Assembly: GCA_964536465.1 (NCBI GenBank)
Contig: CAZHXQ010000001.1
Coordinates: forward strand, 8,822 to 72,821
Origin: Mesolinea sp964536465
Lineage (GTDB): Bacteria > Chloroflexota > Anaerolineae > Anaerolineales > Anaerolineaceae
Length of the DNA: 64,000 bases
Reading direction: 5' to 3'
Position numbers and translations under genes: made by a program. Below are positions 43,635 through 52,346 of this stretch, in pieces. The notes below the pieces were generated by a model. That model was not told the origin of the DNA, did not search any database, and saw only the letters and a list, made by a program, of their open reading frames with translations. Each line of letters opens with the position of its first letter. Within the stretch, counting starts at the first letter, position 1.

Positions 43635-44510
43635 ATGAGAAATACTATCAAAATTGGCGAACGAGTCATAGGCAACGGCTATCCGATTTATATCGTTGGA
43701 GAGATTGGCATCAACCATAATGGCGAACTTGAAGTGGCGAAAAGCCTGATGCTGGCCGCAAAGAAGGCTGGCATCGATGCGGTCAAATTCCAAAAACGGA
43801 CGCCTGAAATCTGCGTCCCCCCGGAACAACAGTCACAGATGCGTGATACCCCCTGGGGTTATATCAGTTACCTTGACTACCGCTATAAGGTTGAATTTGA
43901 CGAGGCTGACTATACCGAGATTAATCGTTATGCCAAAGAGTTGGATCTCGATTGGTTTGCCTCTTCATGGGATATTCCCTCACTTGAGTTTATGGAAAAA
44001 TTCAACCCACCTGTTCACAAAATCCCTTCGGCGCTGTTGACTGACCGAGAATTACTGCGAGCTCACCGCGACACGGGAAAACCCCTGATTGTTTCAACTG
44101 GCATGTCCACCATGGAGCAGATCAAAGAAGCGGTGGGCATCCTGGGGGAAGACAACATAGTTTTATGCCATACTACCAGTTCCTATCCCTGCCCCCCTGA
44201 AGAATTGAATCTGCGCATGATTCAAACCCTGTGTGACACGTTCAACTGTCCCATAGGTTATTCCGGGCATGAGGTTGGGTTGGTTCCAACCGTAATTGCC
44301 TCAGCGTTGGGAGCCTGCCTGGTAGAGCGTCATATCACTCTCGACAGGGCTATGTGGGGGTCCGATCAAAGCGCGTCAGTGGAACCACAAGGTATTTCCA
44401 CGCTGGTCAAATACATACGTGTGACTGAAAAGTCACTTGGTGATGGAATAAAGAAGGTCTACGACAGCGAAAAATCTTCTCTCAAAAAGCTACGACGGAT
44501 CAGCCAGTAA
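43635..44510 (+). CDS. Nonulosonic acid synthase, NeuB family, lacking the SAF domain
   Basis: 291 residues, the barrel only. IVGEIGINHNGELEVAKSL near 19-37, AVKFQKRTPE, KIPSALLTDRELL, PLIVSTGMSTMEQI and IGYSGHEVGLVPTVIASALGACLVERHIT are all present. The chain then ends at LRRISQ, where the normal C-terminal SAF domain (about 60 residues) would begin. The following base run belongs to the next gene, which starts immediately, so the end does not look like a frameshift. ATG 43635 follows AGAGGAA. It could depend on another protein, such as the cluster's complete NeuB, to close its site. Confidence 0.86.
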   Translation: MRNTIKIGERVIGNGYPIYIVGEIGINHNGELEVAKSLMLAAKKAGIDAVKFQKRTPEICVPPEQQSQMRDTPWGYISYLDYRYKVEFDEADYTEINRYAKELDLDWFASSWDIPSLEFMEKFNPPVHKIPSALLTDRELLRAHRDTGKPLIVSTGMSTMEQIKEAVGILGEDNIVLCHTTSSYPCPPEELNLRMIQTLCDTFNCPIGYSGHEVGLVPTVIASALGACLVERHITLDRAMWGSDQSASVEPQGISTLVKYIRVTEKSLGDGIKKVYDSEKSSLKKLRRISQ

Positions 44511-44511
44511 G

Positions 44512-46134
44512 ATGAATCCAACCAGTTTGCTTCGGCGCGCAGCTAACCGGCTAATGCGGAAAGCAGTTCAGCGAAAAAATGACGCGGTCCTGCGAACCAT
44601 GGCGCGCCAGGTGCTCGAGAATACACCGGCAAGCGATCAGAAGCCCATTATTTTTTTTGATGCCTCAACGCGACTTAGTGGGTTGAGCCTGAACGCCGGC
44701 TTTGCCATCCTGAGCGCATGGTCATTGAGCCTGCAGGGTGTACCCATTATTCATTTCGTTTGTAGGGCTGGTTTGAGACCTTGTGTCCTGGGCACAAACC
44801 GGACAGACCCTGATGCTGCCCCGCCTTGTGCTGAATGCCTGAGGCAGTCAGAAGCAATCTTTTCGGACAGCCAGGTCAGATATTTTGATTTCCGAGAGGA
44901 TCATGACCTGGCGGCGAAACTTGCGGGTCTGTCTCTGGATGAGTTGATGTCATTTGACTATCAGGGGCTGCCCCTGGGGAAATTGGTTTTGCCATCGATT
45001 CGTTGGATCTTGCGACGGCACCACTTGACGGAAGAACCGTACACCTTAAAGTTGTATAAAAACTACCTGAAGTCGGCCTGGTCGCTGGCAGGTCAATTTG
45101 AACTGCTGCTTAACCAGAGCCAGCCACAGGCTGTGGTGGTCTTCAATGGGATGCAGTATCCGGAAGCCACTGCCAGGTGGATCGCCCTCCAACGGGGTAT
45201 TCGCGTCGTCAGCCACGAGGTTGGCATGCAGCCGCTGAGCGCTTACTTCACAGATGGAGACGCCACTGCCTATGACCTGGACATTCCGGGGGGATTTCAA
45301 CTCAACCAAAGCCAAAATCGAAAACTGGACGCTTACCTGAGCGCACGGTTTAAAGGTGACTTTCATATGGCGGGTGTGCAGTTCTGGCCTGAAATGAGCC
45401 AGCTCAGCCCAGAATTCCTCGAGTTTGCCGGGCGCTTCAAACAGATGGTTCCGCTTTTTACAAACGTAATTTTTGATACCAGCCAACCCCATGCCAATGT
45501 CATTTTTGATGATATGTTTAGCTGGTTGGATGAGGTATTAGAGATTGTTAAAAAACATCCGGATACACTTTTTGTTATCCGCGCCCACCCCGATGAAGCT
45601 CGAGCCGGAAAGGCCAGCGAAGAGTCTGTAGCGCAATGGGCTAAGGACCGTCAAATCGGCATGATTGCGAACCTGCGCTTTGTACCTCCCCAGGAGTTTA
45701 TCAACTCCTATGATCTGATTCGGATGGCGAAATTTGTTCTGATCTACAATTCCACCATCGGTATGGAGGCATCCATCCTGGGGGCAGGTGTGCTCTCTGC
45801 TGGTAAAGCCCGCTACAGCTCCTCAGGGGTGGTCTGGTTTCCTCAAGACAAGCCAGCCTACTTTGCAAAGCTGGAAGAATTGCTCCACACCGGTGTAGTG
45901 GAAGTCCCTGCGCACTTTAAATTGAATGCACGGCGCTTCCTCTATTGGCAGCTCTATCACTCCTCATTAGGTTTTGAGGATTACCTTGAGCCAGATGGCG
46001 TGTGGGCGGGGTATGTGAAGCTGAAAAATTTTGATTGGCGAAGCCTCTTGCCAGCGCACTCTGCCACCATGGCGACCATCAGCGATGGCCTTTTGCGCCA
46101 TGGAGACTTTATGCTCAAGGAGGGTCGAGAATGA
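44512..46134 (+). CDS. Capsule-polysaccharide-type glycosyltransferase, second member
   Basis: 540 residues. ATG 44512 begins one base after the NeuB2 stop. The C-terminal half keeps the capsule fold: FVIRAHPDEAR near 360, PQEFINSYDLIRMAKFVLIYNSTIGMEASILG and GVLSAGKARYSSSGVVWFP, parallel to the gene at 28459. Sharing of this domain suggests that both transfer CMP- or similar ulosonic donors. The N-terminal half has a short conserved Cys pair region (CVLGTN...CAECLRQ). It overlaps the next gene by 4 nt (ATGA). Confidence 0.75.
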   Translation: MNPTSLLRRAANRLMRKAVQRKNDAVLRTMARQVLENTPASDQKPIIFFDASTRLSGLSLNAGFAILSAWSLSLQGVPIIHFVCRAGLRPCVLGTNRTDPDAAPPCAECLRQSEAIFSDSQVRYFDFREDHDLAAKLAGLSLDELMSFDYQGLPLGKLVLPSIRWILRRHHLTEEPYTLKLYKNYLKSAWSLAGQFELLLNQSQPQAVVVFNGMQYPEATARWIALQRGIRVVSHEVGMQPLSAYFTDGDATAYDLDIPGGFQLNQSQNRKLDAYLSARFKGDFHMAGVQFWPEMSQLSPEFLEFAGRFKQMVPLFTNVIFDTSQPHANVIFDDMFSWLDEVLEIVKKHPDTLFVIRAHPDEARAGKASEESVAQWAKDRQIGMIANLRFVPPQEFINSYDLIRMAKFVLIYNSTIGMEASILGAGVLSAGKARYSSSGVVWFPQDKPAYFAKLEELLHTGVVEVPAHFKLNARRFLYWQLYHSSLGFEDYLEPDGVWAGYVKLKNFDWRSLLPAHSATMATISDGLLRHGDFMLKEGRE

Positions 46135-46811
46135 AACTGGAGAGAATTGTAGCGCTGGTACCGATGCGTCATGATTCCAAGCGCGTGCCCGGAAAGAACT
46201 ATCGGTCGATGTGTGGAAAGCCACTTTATGCTCATATCATCAAGACGCTGCTCAACTGCCCCGAGATCGCTGAGGTGGTGGTCGATACCGATTCGCCCAC
46301 GATCATCGACGGCTTAGCCAGGGATTACCCCCAGGTAAAGGTATTGCTGCGGCCGGAAGAATTACGCCCTGATACTACCCCCACAAACGAGATTCTGCTA
46401 TACGATACCGCCAAGGTGCCAGCCGACCTCTATCTGCAGACCCATTCAACCAATCCGCTGCTGAAGGCTGAAACGGTTTCCAGAGCTATTATTCAACTTC
46501 GAAATCTATACCCTGAATATGACAGCCTATTCAGCGTTACACGCCTGCAGACACGCCTCTGGGATCAACTTGGCAGAGCCATCAATCACAATCCGGCCGT
46601 CCTGCTGCGTACGCAAGATCTACCACCAATCTATGAAGAGAACTCTTGTTTGTATCTTTTCACAAGAGAGACGCTGCTTACTCATCGTAACCGCATCGGC
46701 GAACGCCCATTTATGTTCGAGATGGATGCTCATGAGTCTACAGATATCGATGAAGAACTCGATTTTGTTATCGCTGAAATTTTGATGGAAAGACAAAAAT
46801 CTACGAGGTAA
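46131..46811 (+). CDS. CMP-nonulosonate synthetase-like cytidylyltransferase, stand-alone
   Basis: 226 residues; ATG 46131 overlaps the previous stop by 4 nt, while the longer frame lies inside that gene. VALVPMRHDSKRVPGKNYRSM near 7-27 is the CTP-binding motif and LYLQTHSTNPLLKAETV the middle; FEMDAHESTDIDEELDF near 200-216 has the sugar and metal contacts. NeuA relative. A second CMP-sugar activity besides the fused one at 41302 suggests two different ulosonic sugars, or two stages. Confidence 0.86.
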   Translation: MKLERIVALVPMRHDSKRVPGKNYRSMCGKPLYAHIIKTLLNCPEIAEVVVDTDSPTIIDGLARDYPQVKVLLRPEELRPDTTPTNEILLYDTAKVPADLYLQTHSTNPLLKAETVSRAIIQLRNLYPEYDSLFSVTRLQTRLWDQLGRAINHNPAVLLRTQDLPPIYEENSCLYLFTRETLLTHRNRIGERPFMFEMDAHESTDIDEELDFVIAEILMERQKSTR

Positions 46812-46812
46812 T

Positions 46813-47793
46813 ATGAAAACCGTATTAATCACTGCCCCTTACATCCAACCCTCTATGCACCGCTTCACCCCCATTCTTGAGGCTTTTGGTCTGAACGTGA
46901 TCATTCCAGAAGTAAATGAGAGGCTGGAAGTTGAGGAAATCATGCGATACGCAGGTCAGTTTGAAGGAACTATTTGTGGCGATGACCGCTATACGGCGGA
47001 AGTTATCGCCGCCTGCTCGCCCCAACTCAAAGTTTTGTCTAAATGGGGCACCGGCATTGATGCGATGGACCAGGAAGCCGCCGAAAAGTATGCCGTCAAA
47101 ATTTTCCGCACACCAAACGCCTTCACGGTGCCTGTTTCTGAAAGCGTTATCGGAAGTATGCTCTGCTTTGCTCGCAACATACCTTGGATGGACACGGCAA
47201 TGAAGGCAGGTGAATGGAAAAAGATCTCAGGTCATACTTTGCTGGAATCGACCCTGGGTGTGATCGGCGTTGGCAATATTGGCAAGGCTGTCATTCGCCG
47301 GGCCCGCTCGTTTGGCATGAACATTTTGGGTAACGACATTGTTGAAATTGAACCAGATTTCATCATTGAACAAAAAATAGAGATGACCGACCTGCAAGAT
47401 CTGCTTGAACGTTCAGATTACATCAGCCTGAATACCTCCTTGAATCCCAGCTCTTATCATCTGATAAACGAAGAGACGCTCAAACACGTGAAACCCTCGG
47501 CTGTGCTGATTAACACCTGTCGCGGTCCGGTTGTCCACCAGGAGGCCTTGGTGCAGGCCCTCCAGGAAGGGCGTCTGCGGGGTGCCGCGCTGGATGTCTT
47601 TGAAAAAGAGCCTCTTCCTGCTGACAGCCCATTGAAAGAGATGAGCAATGTGCTGCTGTCACCTCACAATACCAACAGCAGCCCTTTCTTTTGGGAGCGG
47701 ATTCATTGGAATTCAATCCGCAACCTGCTGATTGGCCTGGACATCCCTGTAGGAGATGTCAATAGTTTAAAGGCAATGGAAAAAACCTCTTAG
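46813..47793 (+). CDS. D-2-hydroxyacid dehydrogenase (phosphoglycerate-dehydrogenase-like)
   Basis: 326 residues. Rossmann motif LGVIGVGNIGKAVIRRARSFGMNILGND; CRGPVVHQEALVQALQEGRLRGAALDVFEKEP and SPHNTNSSPFF (catalytic Arg/Glu/His region; NTNS replaces the usual HxxG). A glycan cluster often holds such enzymes near NeuB, but their role there is not defined. One base after the NeuA-like stop. It might make a three-carbon or hydroxyacid modifier of the sugar. Confidence 0.84.
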   Translation: MKTVLITAPYIQPSMHRFTPILEAFGLNVIIPEVNERLEVEEIMRYAGQFEGTICGDDRYTAEVIAACSPQLKVLSKWGTGIDAMDQEAAEKYAVKIFRTPNAFTVPVSESVIGSMLCFARNIPWMDTAMKAGEWKKISGHTLLESTLGVIGVGNIGKAVIRRARSFGMNILGNDIVEIEPDFIIEQKIEMTDLQDLLERSDYISLNTSLNPSSYHLINEETLKHVKPSAVLINTCRGPVVHQEALVQALQEGRLRGAALDVFEKEPLPADSPLKEMSNVLLSPHNTNSSPFFWERIHWNSIRNLLIGLDIPVGDVNSLKAMEKTS

Positions 47794-47845
47794 ATGTCTT
47801 AACTGATATCTGTGTAAGCGGTAGAACTACGAAGTGAGGAATATT

Positions 47846-48610
47846 ATGCCTGAGAAAATGAGAACGGTTCTAATTACTGGCGCAGCAGGTGGTGTTGGGC
47901 AGGCAACGACCGCCTGTTTTGCCCAACTTGGTTTCAGGGTGATAGGGGTCGATCGTCAGCCCTGCTTCGGCGCATTCCCTGAAGACGGTCTCTACATCCA
48001 GGCTGACATTGCCTCGCCCGAAAACCTTGAAAAAGTCTATGAGAAAGCCAGAGGTTTCTCTGAGACCCTGCGAGTGCTGGTTAACAATGCCGCTTACCAG
48101 GTCACAAAGCCGCTCCTTGAGACCAGCCTGGAGGAATGGGACGCGGTCATGGACTCGAATTTGCGTTCGGTCTTCCTGGGTGTCAAGTTGGCTTACCCCA
48201 TGCTCAAAGCCGATGGCGGGGGCGCTATCGTTAATGTTTCTTCAGTTCACGCGGTAGCTACGTCAGCCAACATTGCCGCTTACGCTGCCAGCAAAGGTGG
48301 TCTGCTGGCTCTGACCCGAGCCATGGCAATCGAATTTGCACCGGATAACATTCGCGTCAACGCTGTCTTGCCTGGCGCAGTGGACACTCCGATGCTGCGG
48401 GCGGGTTTTCACCGCGGTCGCCAAAATGAATCGACTGAGGAAGAACAGCTGGCGGCCCTGGCTGCCAAAACCGTCAACGGTCGCGTCGCGCAACCCAGGG
48501 AAATTGCCTCGGTGATCTGCTTCCTGGCCGACAATTCTCGGTCCAGTTTTATCACCGGGCAGGGCTTGCTTGTGGACGGCGGAGCCACCTGCAGGTTGAG
48601 CACGGAGTGA
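47846..48610 (+). CDS. Short-chain dehydrogenase/reductase, copy 2
   Basis: 254 residues. ITGAAGGVGQATTACFAQLGFRVIGVDRQ near 10-38; LVNNAAY, NVSSVHAVATSAN (Ser), YAASKGG (Tyr/Lys) and a VDGGA end are all normal. ATG 47846 follows GAGGAATATT; the upstream GTG has no site. Like copy 1, it may oxidise or reduce a sugar hydroxyl. Confidence 0.85.
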   Translation: MPEKMRTVLITGAAGGVGQATTACFAQLGFRVIGVDRQPCFGAFPEDGLYIQADIASPENLEKVYEKARGFSETLRVLVNNAAYQVTKPLLETSLEEWDAVMDSNLRSVFLGVKLAYPMLKADGGGAIVNVSSVHAVATSANIAAYAASKGGLLALTRAMAIEFAPDNIRVNAVLPGAVDTPMLRAGFHRGRQNESTEEEQLAALAAKTVNGRVAQPREIASVICFLADNSRSSFITGQGLLVDGGATCRLSTE

Positions 48611-48619
48611 GTTTTTTAA

Positions 48620-49414
48620 ATGGATAGGTCTCTACAGGATCGTTTCATGAATCTGGCCCGACGTGGCTATGACGGCTTACGCCGTCTGCCCGAGCTGCCT
48701 GCAGCATATCTGCACCCTTGGCGAAGAGAATCAAAACGCCGCCTGACAGCTCTTAAAGATAGCCACGAGGGTGAACGCTGCTTTGTGGTTGGTAATGGGC
48801 CTTCACTAAAAAATACGGATTTATCCAGGCTTGAGGATGAGTTTTGTATCGGCATGAACCGCATCTTTTTAGCCGCGGATGAGTTAGGTTTTTGTCCGGA
48901 TATCCTGGTCTGTGTCAATGACCTGGTAGTTGAACAGTCGGTGGCGGAATTCAACAATCTGCAAATGCCAAAATTTTTCTCCTGGCGCGCGCGTAAGTGG
49001 TTGACAATGGACCACTGGACACACTTTATTTACACCACCTACACCTCTCCAAAATTTTCAACAGATGTAACCGGCAGAGTCTGGGAAGGCGCAACGGTGA
49101 CCAATGTTTGCCTGCAGCTGGCCTATCACATGGGCTTTAATGAAGTCATCTTGATCGGCGTGGATCACAGTTTCGCCACCAAGGGTCAACCCAACACCAC
49201 CATACAGTCTCAGGGGGATGACCCAAACCACTTCTCAACCTCTTATTTCGGCAAAGGCTTCCGCTGGCAATTACCAGACCTTGAGACCTCAGAGTTGGGC
49301 TACCGCATGGCTCGTCGAGCCTATGAAAACGCCGGCCGAAAAATCGTCGATGCTACTATCGGCGGAAAACTGGATATCTTCGAAAAAGTTGATTACGACA
49401 GCTTGTTTACTTAA
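48620..49414 (+). CDS. DUF115 family protein, possible nonulosonate transferase
   Basis: 264 residues. CFVVGNGPSLKNTDLSRL near 54-71 is the DUF115/MAF signature (GNGPSL), followed by CIGMNRIFL. GATVTNVCLQLAYHMGFNEVILIGVDHSF near 155-183 resembles the matching segments of GT42 sialyltransferases (CstI/II). DUF115 proteins of the Maf type attach pseudaminic or legionaminic acid to flagellin, so a transferase for the cluster's nonulosonate is a reasonable guess. No flagellar gene is present here, so the acceptor is probably the glycan or a surface protein. Confidence 0.75.
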   Translation: MDRSLQDRFMNLARRGYDGLRRLPELPAAYLHPWRRESKRRLTALKDSHEGERCFVVGNGPSLKNTDLSRLEDEFCIGMNRIFLAADELGFCPDILVCVNDLVVEQSVAEFNNLQMPKFFSWRARKWLTMDHWTHFIYTTYTSPKFSTDVTGRVWEGATVTNVCLQLAYHMGFNEVILIGVDHSFATKGQPNTTIQSQGDDPNHFSTSYFGKGFRWQLPDLETSELGYRMARRAYENAGRKIVDATIGGKLDIFEKVDYDSLFT

Positions 49415-49493
49415 AAACCCTCTCAGCGCTGCTGGGGCGTTGGGTTACCCGCCAGATTCCCGAAAGAACAGAAACCCCATTTCAAAGTTCATA

Positions 49494-49508
49494 TATAATT
49501 TGATCATG
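49494..49508 (+). promoter_or_regulatory. Internal promoter -10, probable leaderless start of GT2 gene
   Basis: TATAAT at 49494-49499 lies six bases before ATG 49506. Transcription would start at the ATG itself. There is no ribosome site; no clear -35 was found. It sits after a 91-base gap, the largest inside the cluster, and may supply the last two glycosyltransferases. Confidence 0.45.
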
Positions 49509-50456
49509 ACCTCACAACCCTTGGTTTCAATCATCACGCCTTCCTATAACCAGGCAGCCTTCCTTGAGCAGACGATGCTTTCTGTGTTGGAACAGGATTA
49601 TCCCAACATCGAGTACTGGGTGATTGATGGCGGTTCAACCGATGGTAGTGTTGAAATCATCGGGAAATATGCCCATGGGCTGGCGGGCTGGGTTTCTGAA
49701 AAAGATCGCGGTCAGGCGGATGGTGTCAACAAGGGCTTTGCTAAAGCCACGGGCGAAATTGTCGGCTGGTTGAACTCGGACGACCTCTACTATTCTGGCG
49801 CGGTTTCTGATGCTGTGGAAGCTTTCCGTCAGCACCCCGATGCCAGTTTTGTTTTCAGCGATGTTGAGTCCATCGACGAACTAGGAGAGGGCTTCAACCT
49901 GATACGTTATGGCAATTGGAAGTTGAAAGACCTGATGAGCTTCAAAATCATTGGTCAGCCGGGTGTTTTCATGCGTCGTGAAATTCTCGAACAAGCCGGC
50001 TACCTTGACCTCAGTTACAACTACCTGCTGGATGTGCAGCTATGGCTCAAGATGGCCGCCATAGCCGAACCACAATATATTCCTGGCAAGGTTTGGTCGG
50101 CAGCCCGCCTGCATTCGCAGGCTAAGAACGCCGCCCAGGCGGTCAATTTCGGGCCAGAAGCCTTCCGTCTGGCCAAATGGCTATGTGAAGACGAACGCTT
50201 TTACCCCTTGAATTCCCAACTCTTTAATAAAATCTGGGCCGGCGCCCACCGACTAAACGGCTTCTATCTGGTTGAAGCGGGAGATTTCAAGGCAGCACTC
50301 AAAGCCTACCGTCAAATGCTGCGTTATGAGCCGCTCCCAGATGGCAAAACTCTCAGACGCATGGCCTATGCGGGGTTTGCCGCGCTTGGGCTGCTGCGTT
50401 CACGTGCCTGGTACGACCAAAGTCGCAAAGACCGATATACAGGCGGACGCAGATGA
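49506..50456 (+). CDS. Glycosyltransferase family 2, tandem copy A
   Basis: 316 residues. VSIITPSYNQAAFLEQTM near 7-24, YWVIDGGSTDGSVEII, RGQADGVNKGF and EIVGWLNSDDLYY (metal DD) are canonical GT2. A C-terminal helical extension (about 240-316) is missing from the following copy. ATG 49506 is taken as the start because the longer frame lies inside the DUF115 gene. Nearly the same first 100 residues occur in the next gene, which overlaps by 4 nt. Confidence 0.88.
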   Translation: MTSQPLVSIITPSYNQAAFLEQTMLSVLEQDYPNIEYWVIDGGSTDGSVEIIGKYAHGLAGWVSEKDRGQADGVNKGFAKATGEIVGWLNSDDLYYSGAVSDAVEAFRQHPDASFVFSDVESIDELGEGFNLIRYGNWKLKDLMSFKIIGQPGVFMRREILEQAGYLDLSYNYLLDVQLWLKMAAIAEPQYIPGKVWSAARLHSQAKNAAQAVNFGPEAFRLAKWLCEDERFYPLNSQLFNKIWAGAHRLNGFYLVEAGDFKAALKAYRQMLRYEPLPDGKTLRRMAYAGFAALGLLRSRAWYDQSRKDRYTGGRR

Positions 50457-51235
50457 ACCCCAAGCCGTTGCCCAAAGTCAGTGTAATCACCCCGTCTTTT
50501 AATCAGGCGCGGTTCCTGGAAGAGACCATGCTCTCCGTGCTGGAACAGGACTACCCAAACATCGAATATATCGTGATCGATGGTGCTTCCAGTGATGGCA
50601 GTCTGGAAATTATTCAGAAATACGCTGACCGCCTGGCATATTGGCAAAGCAGGAAGGACCAGGGGCAGACTGACGCGATCAACCAGGGTTTCTCCCACGC
50701 CACCGGTGAGATTTTCGCCTGGTTGAACTCGGACGATGTGCTCTATCCCGGCGCGGTTAGCGCTGCTGTGCAGCAGCTTGAAGAGCATCCTGAGATTGGT
50801 ATGGTCTATGCCGATTGCCATTGGATCAACGCGGAAGGCAAGGTCATCGGCAATTTCCCGGCCGCTCAAACTGATTTGAGAAAACTTCGTCGTGGCTATG
50901 TTCATATTCCTCAACAAACGGCCTTTTTCCGGGCGGAACTATGGAAAAAAGTTGGTCCACTTGATGACAGTTTTTACTTTGCCATGGATTATGACCTGTG
51001 GACACGCCTGGCAGCCCAGGCGCCTCTTCTGTATGTGCCACAGTTATGGGCTGCTTTTCGCCTGCACCAGGGCGCGAAATCGATTGCCGAGGATGATCGC
51101 TGTTGGCCTGAAATGCTGCGCGTGCACTATCGAGACGGTGGCAAGAAAATCTCGCTTCTGACTGCCAAGTATTGGCTCCGCAGGCTGGTACAACCGCTCT
51201 GGATCTGGCTGCGCAGACAGCGCATCAGAAATTGA
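50453..51235 (+). CDS. Glycosyltransferase family 2, tandem copy B
   Basis: 260 residues, overlapping copy A by 4 nt. VSVITPSFNQARFLEETM, YIVIDGASSDGSLEII, GQTDAINQGF and EIFAWLNSDDVLY align directly with copy A, showing a tandem duplication followed by divergence of the acceptor half. It is the last gene of the glycan cluster; the next gene is on the opposite strand. Confidence 0.88.
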   Translation: MNPKPLPKVSVITPSFNQARFLEETMLSVLEQDYPNIEYIVIDGASSDGSLEIIQKYADRLAYWQSRKDQGQTDAINQGFSHATGEIFAWLNSDDVLYPGAVSAAVQQLEEHPEIGMVYADCHWINAEGKVIGNFPAAQTDLRKLRRGYVHIPQQTAFFRAELWKKVGPLDDSFYFAMDYDLWTRLAAQAPLLYVPQLWAAFRLHQGAKSIAEDDRCWPEMLRVHYRDGGKKISLLTAKYWLRRLVQPLWIWLRRQRIRN

Positions 51236-51252
51236 TTTATCCTAAGAGGCAA

Positions 51253-52137
51253 TTACTTTATGGCGGGTTTAAGGTTGACCAGGACTGTGCCGATACTGGC
51301 AATGACCAGCCCGATCACGCCTGTCCATGTTAATCGCTCTCCCAGGAAAAGCCAGGCAAGGATGCTGATCTGAATCAACATCGTGTTGTTGATCATACTG
51401 GATTCCATCGCTGTCAGAAACTGAAGGCTTTTGTTCCAGAGCCAAAAGGCAAAAGCGGTGTTGAAGGCTGCCAGTATTATCAGGAGCAACCACGACTTAG
51501 CGCTTAAAGGTGGTAAGCCCTGGATGCTGATTCCACTGCTCAGTAACAAGATCGCCCCGAAGCCCATGCTTATGCCGGTTACGACGATAGGGTCCAGGCT
51601 TCGCTCTCGGTTGATTCCACGCCCCAACACTGAGGCAAGGGCGTTGGAGAGCACCGTAAAAGTTGCCAGAGCCAGCCCGAACATGCTTTTGGGCACACTG
51701 GTTTGAGGATAGAAATAGATCAACACACCGAACAAAAAGAGTCCCAGCCCGCCCCACTGCAACCTGGTGATGGGCTCCTGCAAAACCACCAGACCGATGA
51801 TCGCCACTAACGGAGCAGTAAAATTGAGCATGAGGCTGAGGGTGATTGCATCCAGGTATTTTAATGATAGGAACTGCCCGCCTTGGGTGAAGGTGTAATA
51901 GACTAGGCCAAGCAGCAACAACTGCCCCCACTCTTTTTTAGTCAGCTTTCGGATCGATTGCCGCTTTAGTAATACCCCCGGCAAGAGAAAGAGGAATGCT
52001 ATTGAGTAGCGCAAGCCCGCAAATGTCAGCGGTGGGATTTCATTGATAGTCAATTTAATTAACACCCACGAAACTGACCAAAGCAGGGTTACGAAAAGCG
52101 CTTGAATTATGGCTTTGTTTCGTTGTGACACAGACAT
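51253..52137 (-). CDS. EamA/DMT family transporter
   Basis: 294 residues with ten hydrophobic helices in two EamA repeats (WSVSWVLIKLTI, FAGLRYSIAFLFLLPG; second repeat from about residue 150). Such proteins export amino acids, nucleotides or metabolites; no substrate is readable. ATG 52137 is preferred (GGAGG 13 bases upstream); ATG 52149 is almost in contact with that site and cannot be excluded. It points against the glycan cluster and ends 17 bases from it, so it marks the cluster's edge. Confidence 0.82.
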   Translation of the reverse strand: MSVSQRNKAIIQALFVTLLWSVSWVLIKLTINEIPPLTFAGLRYSIAFLFLLPGVLLKRQSIRKLTKKEWGQLLLLGLVYYTFTQGGQFLSLKYLDAITLSLMLNFTAPLVAIIGLVVLQEPITRLQWGGLGLFLFGVLIYFYPQTSVPKSMFGLALATFTVLSNALASVLGRGINRERSLDPIVVTGISMGFGAILLLSSGISIQGLPPLSAKSWLLLIILAAFNTAFAFWLWNKSLQFLTAMESSMINNTMLIQISILAWLFLGERLTWTGVIGLVIASIGTVLVNLKPAIK

Positions 52138-52297
52138 AATGATGCCCATTCCTCCACATAAAAAAAGGCCGAGGTTAACCCCTCCGGCTGGTATTCAGCG
52201 TCAAGATCTCATAGTTGCAACAGCTGGTCTTGCCATGCAGCATACGCCAGATGTTTTGAATTGCCTATGGATTGTATCACTCAGGAAATTTCCGGGC

Positions 52298-52346
52298 TTG
52301 ACATGCGGACAATTAGTATTACAATCATATTCAGAATATTGAATAT
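52298..52346 (+). promoter_or_regulatory. arsR promoter and overlapping ArsR-type operator
   Basis: TTGACA (52298-52303) and TACAAT (52320-52325), spaced 16, form a good promoter. The palindrome ATATTCA-N6-TGAATAT (52327-52346) starts right after the -10 and covers the ATG of the regulator gene. A bound repressor would block transcription start, so the operon is probably autorepressed and released by metal(loid). Confidence 0.78.
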
